Shown piece after piece: positions 25,850 through 37,242 of a stretch of 64,000 nucleotides of DNA (its first letter is position 1; the number at the start of each line of letters is the position of its first letter). The stretch comes from Sporolactobacillus sp. THM19-2 (lineage in GTDB: Bacteria; Bacillota; Bacilli; Bacillales; Sporolactobacillaceae), in the NCBI RefSeq assembly GCF_004153195.1, contig NZ_SEMC01000002.1, positions 248,001 through 312,000 on the forward strand. Reading direction: 5' to 3'. The position numbers and the translations under genes are program-made. Below the pieces are notes generated by a model that did not search any database, was not told the DNA's origin, and was given only the letters and a program-made list of their open reading frames with translations.

Positions 25850-27180
25850 GGTGCATCCTGCTCCTTCGTTTGATTCAGCTGGGGCGGGGTGATCGTTTCC
25901 GTTGCAGAATACCACTGACCGCCAATCTTATAAAACCAGTCCGGCATCGCCTTTAAAGAATGAATACTCTCAGATTTTGGATTATTTACCCTGTAGCCAA
26001 TCGCCATATCCTGAATATTATGGATGGATACCGAGGCCCTTCTCAGTTTATCAAGTATATCCTGTCCGGATTCCAGTGTCACTTCCCCTGGTGCATCAAT
26101 GCGTGTTAAAGTCAGAAGTGTTCGGTCGAAATGATAGAGTTCCTGACTTTTCCAGGTCAGTTCCATCATCGTTAAATACATGTTGGGGTAATATTCTGTA
26201 TTATAAAGCATATAATCGCCAAGCAAAATGCGGAAATCAACGGTATTCTGTTTTCCTTCGTTCGATATGGAGAGTCCATCGTACATAAAATCATCGGTCC
26301 ACGCTTTGTATTTATTAATAAAATCAAAACTGTGGACAATGGGATCTGATATCGCTTCGTTACCGCCACTGATTCCCGGGTTGACATACTGAAGAATGGT
26401 CGATGTTGTCTCCAGCTGACTTGCCCAGTCGGTATACGCATTCTTATCCCTGGAACGGACAACATTTCTGGGATCGGTAAAAAGGACGGGAATGAAGGAT
26501 TCCGCCGGCGTTTTTTCAAAGTACAACACAACCGGCCTAATGGTCGTTTCTTCATCAGGCAGATAAGTGATCTTTCGATTGAATGAAAATTTGCTGAACG
26601 TTCTGTTCTCACCTTTGGAAAAAAGGGTATTCAGACGGCGAGTATCGACTTTACCAACAAGTGCGGTAAACTGATCGCGCCCATTTTCTGAACGAAATAC
26701 CGCCATAAGTCCGGATTCAGACCCGGGGGTATACAGCTCGACTCGATCTACCATAACGTGTTTCGGAATCTCTTCTTCATCCTGATCAAAATGGAAGACC
26801 TTTTTCAGGGTATCGCCGGTAAGTGGAGCCGGAAATATAATTTCATAAGAAGTGGAGCCATTCTTTTTCAGCGGCGGCTTCTGTCTGGCATTGGGCACGA
26901 CCTGACTGAATTCTGCCGACAGATAGACATTATAGACCGGCGTGATTTCACTGCTCCTGTCCTTTCCCATCACCTCATTTCCCGTGTGCTCCAGAGCAAG
27001 CGACGGGCGCACAACATCGGTTAAACGACGTGCTTCTGCAATGGAGACCGTGGTCGCCGACGTCGAAGGACCCTGATATTTTTGAAAATCCGCCTTGTAA
27101 AACCAGATATTCCAGGTCATAGCAACACTGGCAAGGACGAGAATGGCCAATAGAATAGATTTAAAGGTTTCTCTGTTCAT
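25846..27180 (-). CDS. walH: Regulatory membrane protein WalH (YycH)
   Basis: 444 residues. One N-terminal membrane segment (about 8-26: SILLAILVLASVAMTWNIW) and a large extracytoplasmic domain; partner of WalI in controlling WalK. The start overlaps the walK stop by 4 bp. Position and length agree with YycH. Confidence 0.93.
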   Translation of the reverse strand: MNRETFKSILLAILVLASVAMTWNIWFYKADFQKYQGPSTSATTVSIAEARRLTDVVRPSLALEHTGNEVMGKDRSSEITPVYNVYLSAEFSQVVPNARQKPPLKKNGSTSYEIIFPAPLTGDTLKKVFHFDQDEEEIPKHVMVDRVELYTPGSESGLMAVFRSENGRDQFTALVGKVDTRRLNTLFSKGENRTFSKFSFNRKITYLPDEETTIRPVVLYFEKTPAESFIPVLFTDPRNVVRSRDKNAYTDWASQLETTSTILQYVNPGISGGNEAISDPIVHSFDFINKYKAWTDDFMYDGLSISNEGKQNTVDFRILLGDYMLYNTEYYPNMYLTMMELTWKSQELYHFDRTLLTLTRIDAPGEVTLESGQDILDKLRRASVSIHNIQDMAIGYRVNNPKSESIHSLKAMPDWFYKIGGQWYSATETITPPQLNQTKEQDAP

Positions 27181-28988
27181 TGTTCACCCTCCTGGTCAAG
27201 AGGAAGAATAAAGTGGATGGTTGTCCCATGATTCCACTCACTCTCCGCCCAGATATCTCCACCCTGCGCTTCAATCATTTCCTTTGCAATGGCCAGGCCG
27301 AGACCTGTACCTCCCAGTTTTCGGGACCGGGCACGATCCACACGGTAAAAACGGTTGAAAATTTTCGTCAGATTTTCTTTCGGAATACCAACGCCCTGAT
27401 CTTTAATCATGGTCCTGATCTTGCGTCCTTTTTTGATCACTGCAAAAGTAATGATCCCGCCATCCGGCGAATACTTCATGGCGTTAGAGATAATGTTATC
27501 AATCACCTGTGTCAGTTTATCCCGGTCAATCTGAACAAAACAGGGACCTCCCCGGGGAAATTTCCTGACAAATTGTATATTTTGATTCTTCGTCATTTCG
27601 AATCGGTCAATAATCTGTTCGCAGAAAGTAATATAATCCGTACGTTGCAGATTGAGCTTGTAATCCTTTGAATCCAGCCGCGACAATTGCAGCAGGTCGC
27701 GGACCAGACGGATCATGCGTTCAGTTTCCCGCTGGGTGACATCAAGAAACTTGGCCGCGAGCCGCTCATCTTTTACAGCCCCATCCTGAAGCGCCTCCAG
27801 ATAACTTTTCATCGTCGTCAGAGGCGTTCGCAGTTCATGCGACACATTGGCAACAAACTCGCGGCGTTCCATATCAACCTGCTCCTGTTCCGTGACGTCA
27901 TGAATAACGGCAATGAGCCCGCTGGTCAGGCCATTCTCTTTTTTTATCACGGAAAAATTGGCCCTCAGGAGTATCGTATCTGTATCTGTGCTGAAATCCA
28001 GGACAATCGAATCCGTCAGATTATACAGATCCATGATCTTATAATCTTTGCGGATTTTGAGCAGATCAAGAATGGAATTGCCTGTCACGTCATGGCGATA
28101 CACACCCAGGAGATCCTCTGCCCGGTTATTCATCAAAATGACGTTGCCTTTGCGATCGGTTGCGATGACCCCATCGGTCATATAGGTCAGGACAGACTTT
28201 AACTTCCTTCGTTCCGATTCGGTGTTTGCCGTTGCTTCACGTAATTTTGCCGTCATGTTATTAAATGAAGCCGCCAGCTGTCCAATTTCATCTTTTTCCG
28301 TCATTTCCACTTTTCGATTAAAGTTTCCCTGCGACACGGCGAGAACCTGTCGCTGCATCTGTACAAGTGGCTTCGTGACGGTTCTGGACAGAAAAAAGCC
28401 AAGAACGGCCGTCACAAGAAGGGAGAAAATAGTCGCTGCAGCGAGGATCTGATTGATTTCCCGCAGCTGATCGTAAACTCCTTCAAAACTTTTTTCCACA
28501 TAGAGCACGCCATAATGCTGATTTCCCACCACGATGGGGACAGTGACAATATTAACGCGCTCACCACTGCTGCCATTAGTCATTCTGTATCGGTTTGTCG
28601 ATGTCGCGCGAAGGTCCTGCAGAATCAGGCTGTTTGTTGTCGTTTTCCCAACAGCACTTTGGTTGTCCGCTGCGACAATGACCCGGTTCTGATCAATCAC
28701 TTCGACTTCCCGGAAGTCACTGTCCAGATCAGAAAACTGGCTGCTGATCTGATCTGAAAGATTCGACGGACTCGTATCTGTATCTTTGTTTTCTCTCAGG
28801 ACCTCACTGATATTCGCGGCGATCAGGTTGCTCTGGCTGACCAGCGTCTCTTCAAAACTATCGAGCTGCATCGTTTTCAGGCGATCAGTGAAATAAACAC
28901 CAATTAACTGCATGGCCAGAAGAATGAGCAGGGTGTAAACGAGTACAATTTTAAATTGAATCGATTTAAAAAAACCGACTTTATTCAT
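27177..28988 (-). CDS. walK: Sensor histidine kinase WalK
   Basis: 603 residues. TM1 (about 13-33), an extracytoplasmic sensor domain, TM2 (about 180-203), HAMP ([15 protein letters not shown]), PAS ([20 protein letters not shown]), HisKA with the phosphorylated His in [20 protein letters not shown], and HATPase ([35 protein letters not shown]). It phosphorylates WalR, the essential regulator of cell-wall hydrolases. Overlaps walR and walH by 4 bp each. Confidence 0.97.
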   Translation of the reverse strand: MNKVGFFKSIQFKIVLVYTLLILLAMQLIGVYFTDRLKTMQLDSFEETLVSQSNLIAANISEVLRENKDTDTSPSNLSDQISSQFSDLDSDFREVEVIDQNRVIVAADNQSAVGKTTTNSLILQDLRATSTNRYRMTNGSSGERVNIVTVPIVVGNQHYGVLYVEKSFEGVYDQLREINQILAAATIFSLLVTAVLGFFLSRTVTKPLVQMQRQVLAVSQGNFNRKVEMTEKDEIGQLAASFNNMTAKLREATANTESERRKLKSVLTYMTDGVIATDRKGNVILMNNRAEDLLGVYRHDVTGNSILDLLKIRKDYKIMDLYNLTDSIVLDFSTDTDTILLRANFSVIKKENGLTSGLIAVIHDVTEQEQVDMERREFVANVSHELRTPLTTMKSYLEALQDGAVKDERLAAKFLDVTQRETERMIRLVRDLLQLSRLDSKDYKLNLQRTDYITFCEQIIDRFEMTKNQNIQFVRKFPRGGPCFVQIDRDKLTQVIDNIISNAMKYSPDGGIITFAVIKKGRKIRTMIKDQGVGIPKENLTKIFNRFYRVDRARSRKLGGTGLGLAIAKEMIEAQGGDIWAESEWNHGTTIHFILPLDQEGEQ

Positions 28989-29701
28989 TCCGACTTCTCC
29001 TGGTCAGGGGCATTGAGATAATATCCGACGCCCCGTCTGGTCACAATCCACTCCGGCCGGCTTGGGTTGTCTTCTATTTTTTCGCGCAGACGCCTGACCG
29101 TGACGTCGACCGTGCGGACATCACCAAAGTAATCGTAACCCCAGACCGTCTGAAGCAGGTTTTCTCTGGTCATGACCTGACCAATATGTTCAGCGAGATA
29201 ACGCAGCAATTCAAATTCCCGGTGGGTCAGTTCAATGACCTTACCCCGTTTGGTGACGACATAAGCATCCAGATGAATAACCAGGTCACCGATTTCAATA
29301 TTATTCTCCCTGCCCTTCTTCTGTTCACTTGATTCAGCCTTGTGCCGCCTCAGATTGGCTTTCACCCGGGCAATTAATTCACGATTGCTGAACGGTTTTG
29401 TGACATAGTCATCGGCCCCCATTTCAAGCCCGAGGACCTTGTCGATTTCCGAATCTTTCGCCGTCAGCATAATGATTGGCATGGTATATTTTTTTCGTAT
29501 TTCACGACAGACTTCCATTCCGTCTTTTACCGGCAACATCACATCCAGCAGGACCATATCCGGATGCTCCTGTTCCACCTTCTCGAGTGCTTCGCCGCCA
29601 TCATAAGCACAGACGACCTGATACCCTTCTTTTTCAAGATTAAACTGCAGGATATCTGCAATTGGCTGCTCATCATCTACGACTAATATCTTGCTGTCCA
29701 T
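28985..29701 (-). CDS. walR: Response regulator WalR
   Basis: 238 residues. Receiver domain with acidic pocket VDDEQ, phosphoacceptor Asp in VLLDVMLP and Lys in [11 protein letters not shown], then an OmpR/PhoB winged helix ([44 protein letters not shown]). Controls autolysin and wall genes; usually essential. First gene of the walRKHIJ operon, with GAGGAGG upstream. Confidence 0.98.
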   Translation of the reverse strand: MDSKILVVDDEQPIADILQFNLEKEGYQVVCAYDGGEALEKVEQEHPDMVLLDVMLPVKDGMEVCREIRKKYTMPIIMLTAKDSEIDKVLGLEMGADDYVTKPFSNRELIARVKANLRRHKAESSEQKKGRENNIEIGDLVIHLDAYVVTKRGKVIELTHREFELLRYLAEHIGQVMTRENLLQTVWGYDYFGDVRTVDVTVRRLREKIEDNPSRPEWIVTRRGVGYYLNAPDQEKSE

Positions 29702-29923
29702 TCCGGTGAACCTCCTCTGTCTTCATTTTTTTATCGTTTTATTTTCTATTTTAATCATCTATCAATCACTCAGCTGCTTCAGGTATCCGCCTCCGGTAAC
29801 AGAATTCCGGATCGGGGATCCTTCCATGTTCCCACTCATTTTACCATAATCATTCCGGGGCTGTCATAACGCCTCCGGTGGCTGCATCCTTCTGAACCTT
29901 TTATACAACATTTAAGGACAAAC

Positions 29924-29956
29924 AAGACCTCCGGATCCTGATGATCCGGAGGTCTT
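29924..29956 (-). terminator. Terminator of the tRNA cluster
   Basis: A perfect 14-bp stem AAGACCTCCGGATC/GATCCGGAGGTCTT with a five-base loop, followed on the minus strand by GTTTGT. Confidence 0.88.
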
Positions 29957-30001
29957 AAATTGTTCCGAAGGCATTCACGCCATATTATGTCCGATGAAAC
30001 A

Positions 30002-30074
<73 letters not shown>

Positions 30075-30087
30075 ATATGTAATAATG

Positions 30088-30160
30088 CGGGTCCGAGCGG
30101 ATTTGAACCGCCGATCTCCTGCGTGACAGGCAGGCATGTTAACCACTACACCACGGACCC
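30088..30160 (-). tRNA. tRNA-Asp(GTC)
   Basis: Cloverleaf starting GGGTCCGTGGTGTAGTGG, anticodon loop CTGTCAC (GTC), GGTTCAAATCC T arm, ending CGGACCCG. Member of a three-tRNA cluster. Confidence 0.95.
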
Positions 30161-30165
30161 ATTAA

Positions 30166-30239
<74 letters not shown>

Positions 30240-30355
30240 ACAATAAAATCTGATTGCCCTTTTGCGGCACAGACAATATTGTACCATCCCAGGATAAGAA
30301 TAGCAAGCTTTTTATCAGCACCTGTTTCTCTGCCTGCAATCAGATTCATCTTTCT

Positions 30356-31642
30356 TCAGGCAAAAACACTGCGCACTTCAATTGTCTGCGACCGGTCGGG
30401 GCCAACAGAAAAGAGGGATAACGGCACTTCGGACAACTGAGAAATGCGTTCCATATAGTGACGCGCATTCTGCGGCAGATCAGAAAGTGAACGGGCTCCC
30501 GTGATGTCTTCCGACCAGCCCGGCATTTCCTCATAAACCGGTTTGCAGGCCGCCAGAACCTTCAGGCTTGCCGGAAACTCATGGATCACTTCGCCGTTAT
30601 ATTCGTACGCCTTGCAGATCTTTACTGTCTCAAGCCCGGTCAGCACATCGACACAGTTCAGTGACAGGTCCGTCAGTCCGCTGACGCGGCGGGAATGACG
30701 CAGAACAACCGTATCCAGCCAGCCGACCCGGCGCGGCCGGCCCGTCACGGTTCCATACTCATGACCCGTCTCACGAATCCGGTCACCAGTGGCATCGGTC
30801 AGTTCAGTAGGAAACGGACCGTCACCCACGCGTGTTGTATAAGCCTTTGCGCAGCCCACAACATGATTAATCTTTGTCGGGCCAACACCGGCGCCTATGG
30901 TCACACCCCCGGCAACCGGATTGGAAGAGGTCACAAAAGGATAAGTCCCCTGATCGATATCCAGCATGCAGCCCTGCGCCCCTTCAAACAGCACGCGCCG
31001 CCCGGCATCCAGTGCTTCATTCAGGACTGCCGAAGTGTCACAGACGAGGTGACGCAGCCGCTCGCCATAGGCCAGATATTCACCATAAATATCGTCAATA
31101 TTAAAGCCATCGCTCTCATACATTTTTTCAAGCAGGCGATTCTTCTGGGCCAGATTCCTTAACAGTTTTTCTCTGAACGTCTCCGGTTCAAGTAAATCGG
31201 CCATTCGGATCCCGGTTCTCGCCGCTTTATCCATGTAAGCCGGCCCGATCCCTTTCTGAGTCGTTCCTATTTTTGATGCACCTTTTCGTTCTTCTTCAAG
31301 AATATCCAGCCTGATATGGTAAGGCAGTACGATATGCGCGCGATTACTGATGCGCAGATGATCAGTCGATATGCCCCTTTTCTCCATGTAGTCCAGTTCG
31401 TTGCAGAGCGATTTCGGATTGATCACCATGCCATTACCGAGAACGCAGATTTTTTCAGAATACAGGATTCCTGACGGCATCAGTCTTAATTTATACGTTT
31501 TGCCATTCCAGACGATCGTGTGACCGGCATTGTCGCCTCCCTGATAACGGGAAACCACTTCCGAATTTTCCGAAAGGTAATCCGTAATCTTTCCTTTTCC
31601 TTCATCGCCCCACTGAGCACCAACAACAACTACAGAAGACAT
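30356..31642 (-). CDS. purA: Adenylosuccinate synthetase
   Basis: Joins IMP and aspartate using GTP, the first committed step to AMP. 428 residues. [18 protein letters not shown] at the N terminus holds the GTP P-loop and catalytic Asp; GDNAGHTIV holds the catalytic His; [18 protein letters not shown] is the second PurA signature. It stands between dnaB and the tRNA cluster, as in other Bacillales, 285 bp from dnaB. Confidence 0.98.
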   Translation of the reverse strand: MSSVVVVGAQWGDEGKGKITDYLSENSEVVSRYQGGDNAGHTIVWNGKTYKLRLMPSGILYSEKICVLGNGMVINPKSLCNELDYMEKRGISTDHLRISNRAHIVLPYHIRLDILEEERKGASKIGTTQKGIGPAYMDKAARTGIRMADLLEPETFREKLLRNLAQKNRLLEKMYESDGFNIDDIYGEYLAYGERLRHLVCDTSAVLNEALDAGRRVLFEGAQGCMLDIDQGTYPFVTSSNPVAGGVTIGAGVGPTKINHVVGCAKAYTTRVGDGPFPTELTDATGDRIRETGHEYGTVTGRPRRVGWLDTVVLRHSRRVSGLTDLSLNCVDVLTGLETVKICKAYEYNGEVIHEFPASLKVLAACKPVYEEMPGWSEDITGARSLSDLPQNARHYMERISQLSEVPLSLFSVGPDRSQTIEVRSVFA

Positions 31643-31927
31643 CCATCCAGCCCCCTATTTCATCCTTAAAAATTTAAAATATCTGTCCCAGTCTGCAACT
31701 TGTTTATACATCCGGTAAATTTCGGGCATCAAAGATCCCTGTTCAGTCTAACAGGTCTCCTCTGTATAAGTCAATGCAAAATACGAACATTTGTATTTAA
31801 AAAACCAAATTCGTTCGGATTTATTACGAAGAAAAGGTGCCTGCCGACAAGTCTCTGACCCCCGGCAGTAGCTTCCGCAAAAATTTCATATTTCATTTTT
31901 GTACATTCAAAAAGCAGATAAAATGAC

Positions 31928-33295
31928 TTATGCACCACGGGGAATGTCGTCCTGATGTTTCCTGTCAATATTGACAAACTTATTGTATTCCTTAATAAAA
32001 GCCAGCTCGACGGTGCCTACCGGACCATTACGCTGTTTGGCAATTATAATTTCGATAATGTTTTGTTTTTCGCTTTCTTTATTGTAATAATCGTCCCGAT
32101 AGAGAAAAGCGACGACATCGGCATCCTGCTCGATACTGCCTGATTCGCGGATATCGCTCATCATGGGGCGCTTGTCCTGACGTGCTTCTACACCTCTTGA
32201 GAGCTGTGACAGGGCAATGACCGGCACATCCAGTTCACGTGCCATAGCTTTTAGTGTCCGGGAAATCTCGGACACTTCCTGCTGCCGGTTTTCCTGGCGA
32301 TGCATGCTGCCTGTCCCCGTAATCAGCTGAAGATAGTCAATGATCACAAGATCCAGTCCTTTTTCCTGCTTAAGTCTCCGGCATTTTGCCCGTATATCAT
32401 TAACCCGGATCCCCGGTGAATCGTCAATATAGATTCCGGCACGCGACAGGCTGCCCATCGCCATTGTCAGTTTTTGCCAGTCATCATCTTCAAGGTTTCC
32501 TGTACGCAGCTTCTGGGCATCGATATTTCCTTCAGCACAGAGCATACGCATGGCCAGCTGACGGGCGCCCATTTCCAGACTGAAAATCGCTACATTGGCA
32601 TCACTTTTCGTGGCCACATTCTGAGCAATATTCAAAGCAAAGGCCGTCTTACCTACGGATGGGCGGGCGGCAACAATAATCAGATCACTTTTCTGAAAGC
32701 CGGCAGTCATCCGGTCCAGTTCCATGAATCCCGTTGGTGTTCCCGTCACATCGTCTTTACGACTGTGCAATGCTTCGATATTATCGTATGTTTCGATCAG
32801 GACATCTTTGATCGGGCGGAATTCACCGGCCCGCTTCCGTTCGGAGACTTCAAGGATCTCCCGTTCGGCATCGTCAACGATCGTCTCCACATCATCATCC
32901 CGGGTATAGCCATCGGAAACGATGTGTGTGGCTGTACGGATCAGCCGGCGGAGCAGTGATTTTTCCGCAACAATATGACAGTAGTATTCAATATTTGCTG
33001 CTGTCGGCGCTGAACCGGCTAAATCCGCAAGATAGGAGACCCCGCCAACTTCTTCGAGGTGTTTCCCTGTCTGCAGAGCGTTGGTCACTGTGACAACGTC
33101 AACCGGCTCATTTCGATCAGACAGACTCAGCATAACGGAAAAGATCAGCTGATTGCCGGTATGGTAAAAATCCTCGGGAACGAGAAGCTCTGAAGCTGTG
33201 ACGACAGCCGCGGGTTCCAGAAATATGGCACCCAGCACCGCCTGCTCCGCTTCCGTATTGTGCGGAGGAGTCCGGTCAGCAAATAAATCACTCAT
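31928..33295 (-). CDS. dnaB: Replicative DNA helicase
   Basis: Hexameric 5'-3' helicase of the fork (called DnaC in B. subtilis). 455 residues. N-terminal domain begins with PPHNTEAEQAVLGAIFLEP; RecA-like domain has Walker A AARPSVGKTAFALNIAQN, DLVIIDYLQLI (Walker B), and SQLSRGVEARQDKRP. Lies 69 bp after rplI and is probably co-transcribed with it. Confidence 0.97.
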   Translation of the reverse strand: MSDLFADRTPPHNTEAEQAVLGAIFLEPAAVVTASELLVPEDFYHTGNQLIFSVMLSLSDRNEPVDVVTVTNALQTGKHLEEVGGVSYLADLAGSAPTAANIEYYCHIVAEKSLLRRLIRTATHIVSDGYTRDDDVETIVDDAEREILEVSERKRAGEFRPIKDVLIETYDNIEALHSRKDDVTGTPTGFMELDRMTAGFQKSDLIIVAARPSVGKTAFALNIAQNVATKSDANVAIFSLEMGARQLAMRMLCAEGNIDAQKLRTGNLEDDDWQKLTMAMGSLSRAGIYIDDSPGIRVNDIRAKCRRLKQEKGLDLVIIDYLQLITGTGSMHRQENRQQEVSEISRTLKAMARELDVPVIALSQLSRGVEARQDKRPMMSDIRESGSIEQDADVVAFLYRDDYYNKESEKQNIIEIIIAKQRNGPVGTVELAFIKEYNKFVNIDRKHQDDIPRGA

Positions 33296-33364
33296 TTTCT
33301 TTCTCCTCCCTTAAGCACCCACTCTCAGGTCTTGAAGCATGAAAAAAATATTGTTTCAGACATT

Positions 33365-33808
33365 TTACTGTTCTTGCACATGTACCTTAACCTTTGCTGT
33401 TACATCCGGATGCAGTTTCAGCGGAACATCCGTGTATCCAAGTGAACGAATCGGCTCAGCGAGGTCGATCTTTCTTTTATCAATGGTAATATCCATCTTT
33501 TTCAGTGCCTGCGCAATTTGTTTACTCGTGATCGAACCGAACAATCTGCCTCCTTCACCTGATTTTGCCTGCAGTTCAACGGTTATTTTTTCGATTCTTG
33601 CTTTCAAAGATTCAGCTTCCTGACGTTCTTTTTCTTCATTCTGTTTCTTTTTCCTCTTTCTTGCAGCAAGCCGGCTCAGACTGCTTTTATTTGCCGGGAC
33701 AGCCAGATTCTGCGGAAACAGATAATTGCGGGCATAGCCTTCCGAGACCTCTTTGATTTCGCCTGAACGGCCCTTTCCTTTCACTTCTTTAACAAAAATG
33801 ACTTTCAT
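33365..33808 (-). CDS. rplI: 50S ribosomal protein L9
   Basis: 147 residues: [20 protein letters not shown] and [14 protein letters not shown] form the L9 N-terminal signature, then the long central helix and the C-terminal domain with [12 protein letters not shown]. Its start directly abuts the gdpP stop, so the genes are coupled. Confidence 0.97.
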   Translation of the reverse strand: MKVIFVKEVKGKGRSGEIKEVSEGYARNYLFPQNLAVPANKSSLSRLAARKRKKKQNEEKERQEAESLKARIEKITVELQAKSGEGGRLFGSITSKQIAQALKKMDITIDKRKIDLAEPIRSLGYTDVPLKLHPDVTAKVKVHVQEQ

Positions 33809-35785
33809 TTATGACAAACCCCCTTCAATATAACGGTCAATCGCCTGTTTCACTTTTTCTTCCGCCGATGAGACGCTCTCGTGTTCGAGCTGTGTCGCAG
33901 CAGTATTTAAATGTCCGCCGCCCCCAAGACTCTCCATGATGATCTGGACATTCATATCACCGAGCGAACGGGCACTGATACCCACTTTTCCATCCTCTCT
34001 CATACCGATGACAAAGGAGGTCCTGATTCCTTCCAGCATCAGCAGTGTATCTGCTGTCTGGGCAAGGAGCACCTGATCATAGGTCTTGTCCTGATCACCG
34101 GTCACAATTGCGACTTTCGGGCGATAGATCTTTGTCCTGTGGATGAGTGCGGCACGCTGGTTAAACTGCTCAAGATCGTCACTTAAAAATTTCTGAACAA
34201 GAATTGTATCTGCGCCATGTGCCCGAAGATATGAGGCTGCATCAAATGTACGAAACCCTGTGCGGAGGGTGAAATTCTTCGTGTCAACGGCAATACCGCC
34301 CAGCATCGCTGTCGCTTCAATGACGTCAAGTGGACGCTCATTCGACTGATACTCCAGCAGCTCCGTCACCAGTTCCGATGTCGACGAGGCATAGGGCTCC
34401 ATATAAACCAGGACAGGATCTTTTACAAATTCCTCAGCGCGCCGATGATGATCAATCACAACCACCCGGTGAACATCATCAAGCAGTGTCCGGTCGACGA
34501 CCATCGACGGCCTGTGCGTATCTGCAACAATCACGAGCGTCCGCCTGGTGACTTCGGCATGGGCCTGCTCTGCAGAGATGAAGCTTGTCCACAGATTTTT
34601 GTGCTTTTTTATTTCGTCAAGCAGTCGGGCAACACCTGTGACATTCTTCTGACGATCCATCACTATTTTCGCACTCCGGCCGTTGGCATGGGCAATTTTC
34701 AACAATCCGATGCAGGAACCGATGGCGTCAAGATCCGGTGCCTGATGGCCCATAATCATCACCTGATCGCTTTCCAGCATCAGTTCGGACAGAGCATGGG
34801 AGATGACCCTGGCACGGACACGGGTCCTTTTTTCAATCGGGTTAGATTTTCCACCATAAAACTTCACATTTCCGTCCGGCCTTTTAATCACGGCCTGGTC
34901 ACCGCCACGACCCAGTCCGAGGTCAAGTGCCGACTGACTGTACGTACCCAGTTCCTCAAGTGATTCTGCACCCGCCCCGACACCGATACTGAGTGTCAAA
35001 GGAATATGACTTAATGGTACCGTGACTTTACGTACCTGATCAAGAATGGAAAAATGATCTGCTTCTACATGTTTGAGCAGTTTTTCATTCATCACCGCAA
35101 GAAAGCGGTCAGAGGCAGTACGGCGCAAATAGATCCCGTAATGCTGTGCCCAGGCTTTAATCAGGGAAGTCGCTTCATTATTGATTGTGCTCCTGACCTG
35201 ATCCTCCAGCCCCTGTGTCACTTCGTCATAATTATCAAGAAAAATAAGGGCCAGAACCGATTGTTCGTTATAATAATTCTTCTTAATTTCAAGAACATCA
35301 TTGATATCGGTAAAATAGAGCAGACGGTCATCCCGTCTCAGCCGTACCCTGTACTTCCTGTCCCTTATCGTAAGAATATCCGAGTCTTTATCCGACAAAA
35401 TGAGTTGATTAATCTCACCTGAAATATCATCAAGGGCTTTGCCTATGTGCGTCGTGTGACTTCCGGCAATGGTGTCCATTTCCGGATTGCACCACTCGAT
35501 CTCTCCTGTATCATCGTACAGGATAATACCAATCGGCATTTGCAGCAGTGCCTCACCTCCGACTTTTTTCAGTCGGTAAGAGAGTCCGGCAACATACTCA
35601 ATCAGTTCTTTATCAAATTGCGTTTCATTAAAAATAAACCAGGTGATGGCAAGGGCAAGAATAACCAGTCCGGCCAGAGCAAGCATCCAGTTCAGGAACG
35701 CCGTGAATGTGATAAAGAGAAGACACAGCACACCCAGGATAATAAGCAGGTCGCTGCGCCATCGATGTTTAAATTTATTTGACAC
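33809..35785 (-). CDS. gdpP: Cyclic-di-AMP phosphodiesterase GdpP
   Basis: Hydrolyses c-di-AMP to pApA, setting potassium and wall homeostasis. 658 residues: two N-terminal membrane segments (about 13-50), a PAS-like domain, a degenerate GGDEF domain (no canonical GGDEF; LGLGRGGDQAV is present), then DHH/DHHA1: MGHQAPDLDAIGS, VIVADTHRP, VVIDHHRR and GGGGHLNTAATQ. Order yybS-gdpP-rplI is conserved in Firmicutes. Confidence 0.96.
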   Translation of the reverse strand: MSNKFKHRWRSDLLIILGVLCLLFITFTAFLNWMLALAGLVILALAITWFIFNETQFDKELIEYVAGLSYRLKKVGGEALLQMPIGIILYDDTGEIEWCNPEMDTIAGSHTTHIGKALDDISGEINQLILSDKDSDILTIRDRKYRVRLRRDDRLLYFTDINDVLEIKKNYYNEQSVLALIFLDNYDEVTQGLEDQVRSTINNEATSLIKAWAQHYGIYLRRTASDRFLAVMNEKLLKHVEADHFSILDQVRKVTVPLSHIPLTLSIGVGAGAESLEELGTYSQSALDLGLGRGGDQAVIKRPDGNVKFYGGKSNPIEKRTRVRARVISHALSELMLESDQVMIMGHQAPDLDAIGSCIGLLKIAHANGRSAKIVMDRQKNVTGVARLLDEIKKHKNLWTSFISAEQAHAEVTRRTLVIVADTHRPSMVVDRTLLDDVHRVVVIDHHRRAEEFVKDPVLVYMEPYASSTSELVTELLEYQSNERPLDVIEATAMLGGIAVDTKNFTLRTGFRTFDAASYLRAHGADTILVQKFLSDDLEQFNQRAALIHRTKIYRPKVAIVTGDQDKTYDQVLLAQTADTLLMLEGIRTSFVIGMREDGKVGISARSLGDMNVQIIMESLGGGGHLNTAATQLEHESVSSAEEKVKQAIDRYIEGGLS

Positions 35786-35844
35786 GTCTATTCAGCTCCT
35801 GAGGCCCATATTCCGCCTGTTTCGCATGATTCATTTTCCTTACT

Positions 35845-36789
35845 TTACTGTTTCCCGCGGATACGTTTGCGCAGGTTGAAACCAAGGTCAATTATACCCA
35901 ATATCCACACCAATTGCAGCAGTGGAAAACTGAAAATCAGAACAACGACTGTTATGAGGATGGGTACGGCAATGGGCACTTTTTTCACGTACATAAAATA
36001 AAAAATAAAACTCAGCCCCTGGATAGCAAGTAAAATCTGGAACACAAACTCTATATTAATCAGGGCCGTATAGAATGATGTTCCAGACTCAGCCGGCACG
36101 AATAACTGGATAACCAGGACGAACAGATAAAGCCAGATCAGACTCCTCGGAACCTGCCATGTCCGAAAAGGGATCCATCCGGGGACATCCACCTTCAGCA
36201 ACCTGAGAAGGGGAAGGGCGATCAGCTCAACAATAAGCGAGTAAAAAACGCCGATCATGACGAGCAATGAGGGCGCCAGATAACCCAGATAATCCAGCTG
36301 GTTTCTGTAAAATTCAAGCAGTTTCCCTTTATCCTGATTCAGAAGGGAGCCGAACTGATTCAGTGAAAGTTCAATAGACTGCGACGCAATGTCTTTAAAT
36401 GCCGTAATGGGATTGAATTTCATGACAAGTACGGAAAAGGCCAGATACAAAATCAGAACGGCAATACTGGCAAGACTTCCTCCCAGAAGGACGGCAAATG
36501 CGGGCTTCTTACGATGAATAATCTCTCCCATGACACACCCAATGATCATGAAAAAGTTTGGAATGACAGCTCCCGGTCCAGGCAGAATAATAAGCAGGAC
36601 CGCCGCTGCAGCAATGAACCCGGCCAATCCATATGGCCAGCTAAATTTTGCTGTGAGATACATGAGTGGAACCGGTATCAGCCAGATTGTCAGCAAAGAG
36701 ACAGCTGGCACATATACCGTTACAATCAGTAACAGACTCAGAAACAAGAGTGTCAAAAGCCCATGAAACAGGGCGTTTTTATTCTTCAT
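35845..36789 (-). CDS. YybS-family (DUF2232) multi-pass membrane protein
   Basis: 314 residues, about eight hydrophobic segments, with conserved-looking stretches such as MIIGCVMGEIIHRKK and LDYLGYLAPSLLVMIGVFYS. Corresponds by position and type to B. subtilis YybS. The function is not established. Lies 59 bp upstream of gdpP on the same strand and is probably in the same transcript. Confidence 0.85.
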   Translation of the reverse strand: MKNKNALFHGLLTLLFLSLLLIVTVYVPAVSLLTIWLIPVPLMYLTAKFSWPYGLAGFIAAAAVLLIILPGPGAVIPNFFMIIGCVMGEIIHRKKPAFAVLLGGSLASIAVLILYLAFSVLVMKFNPITAFKDIASQSIELSLNQFGSLLNQDKGKLLEFYRNQLDYLGYLAPSLLVMIGVFYSLIVELIALPLLRLLKVDVPGWIPFRTWQVPRSLIWLYLFVLVIQLFVPAESGTSFYTALINIEFVFQILLAIQGLSFIFYFMYVKKVPIAVPILITVVVLIFSFPLLQLVWILGIIDLGFNLRKRIRGKQ

Positions 36790-36973
36790 TATCAGGCACC
36801 TCTGTACAGGAACGGACGTACAACATAACCATTTTACTGGCAGTCTGCTACGGGATCTAAACGAGCCATTTCCTGGAATGATCAGGCAGATTAACGGATA
36901 CTGCCCATAAGTTTCATTATAATATAAAAACAGGACCGATTGGAAGCCTTACGAAGAGGGCGATTCCTCTGCC

Positions 36974-37002
36974 TTGTCTTTTCTCTGTATCATGTGTATA
37001 AT
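36974..37002 (+). promoter_or_regulatory. SigA promoter of the CDF exporter gene
   Basis: TTGTCT, 17 bases, TATAAT. Transcription would start near 37009, leaving a leader of about 230 nt before the CDF start codon. Confidence 0.65.
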
Positions 37003-37008
37003 AGTCTC

Positions 37009-37230
37009 GATAATATAATTAAGAAAGCGTTTTACATGAAGCCCGTCGCCGGTATGAAATACTGAAGCGGGTGTTTTTACGTTCCGACCGTTTGTCGGCA
37101 ATTCTGGAGAGCTGATGCCGTATGTATGCGGATATGAATAAATATAAACAAAATATATCTTTTAAAAGACAATTCGAAATCGGATTGTCTTTTATGATGA
37201 ATAATTTGCCTCAGGCAAACTTTGTGAGCG
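37009..37230 (+). promoter_or_regulatory. Long hairpin-rich leader before the CDF exporter gene
   Basis: The leader holds a hairpin at about 37038-37080 (GCCCG/CGGGT with inner GGTAT/ATACT) followed by TTTTT. Next come short hairpins CCGAC/GTCGG and CCGTA/TGCGG, then a second terminator-like hairpin AAAAGACAAT/ATTGTCTTTT at about 37167-37196. Two termination-type hairpins before a metal exporter suggest attenuation. It does not show the yybP-ykoY or NiCo core sequences that I know. Confidence 0.4.
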
Positions 37231-37242
37231 GGGTGAATAATC

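Noticed and set aside
37020-37036. Catabolite-response (cre) site, AGAAAGCGTTTTAC
   Set aside because: Only a partial match, located inside the leader of a metal exporter where carbon control is not expected.
36991-37060. Purine riboswitch at the CDF leader
   Set aside because: A TATAAT and flanking complementary bases look superficially similar, but the conserved loop sequences and third helix are missing; the TATAAT is better read as a -10 box.
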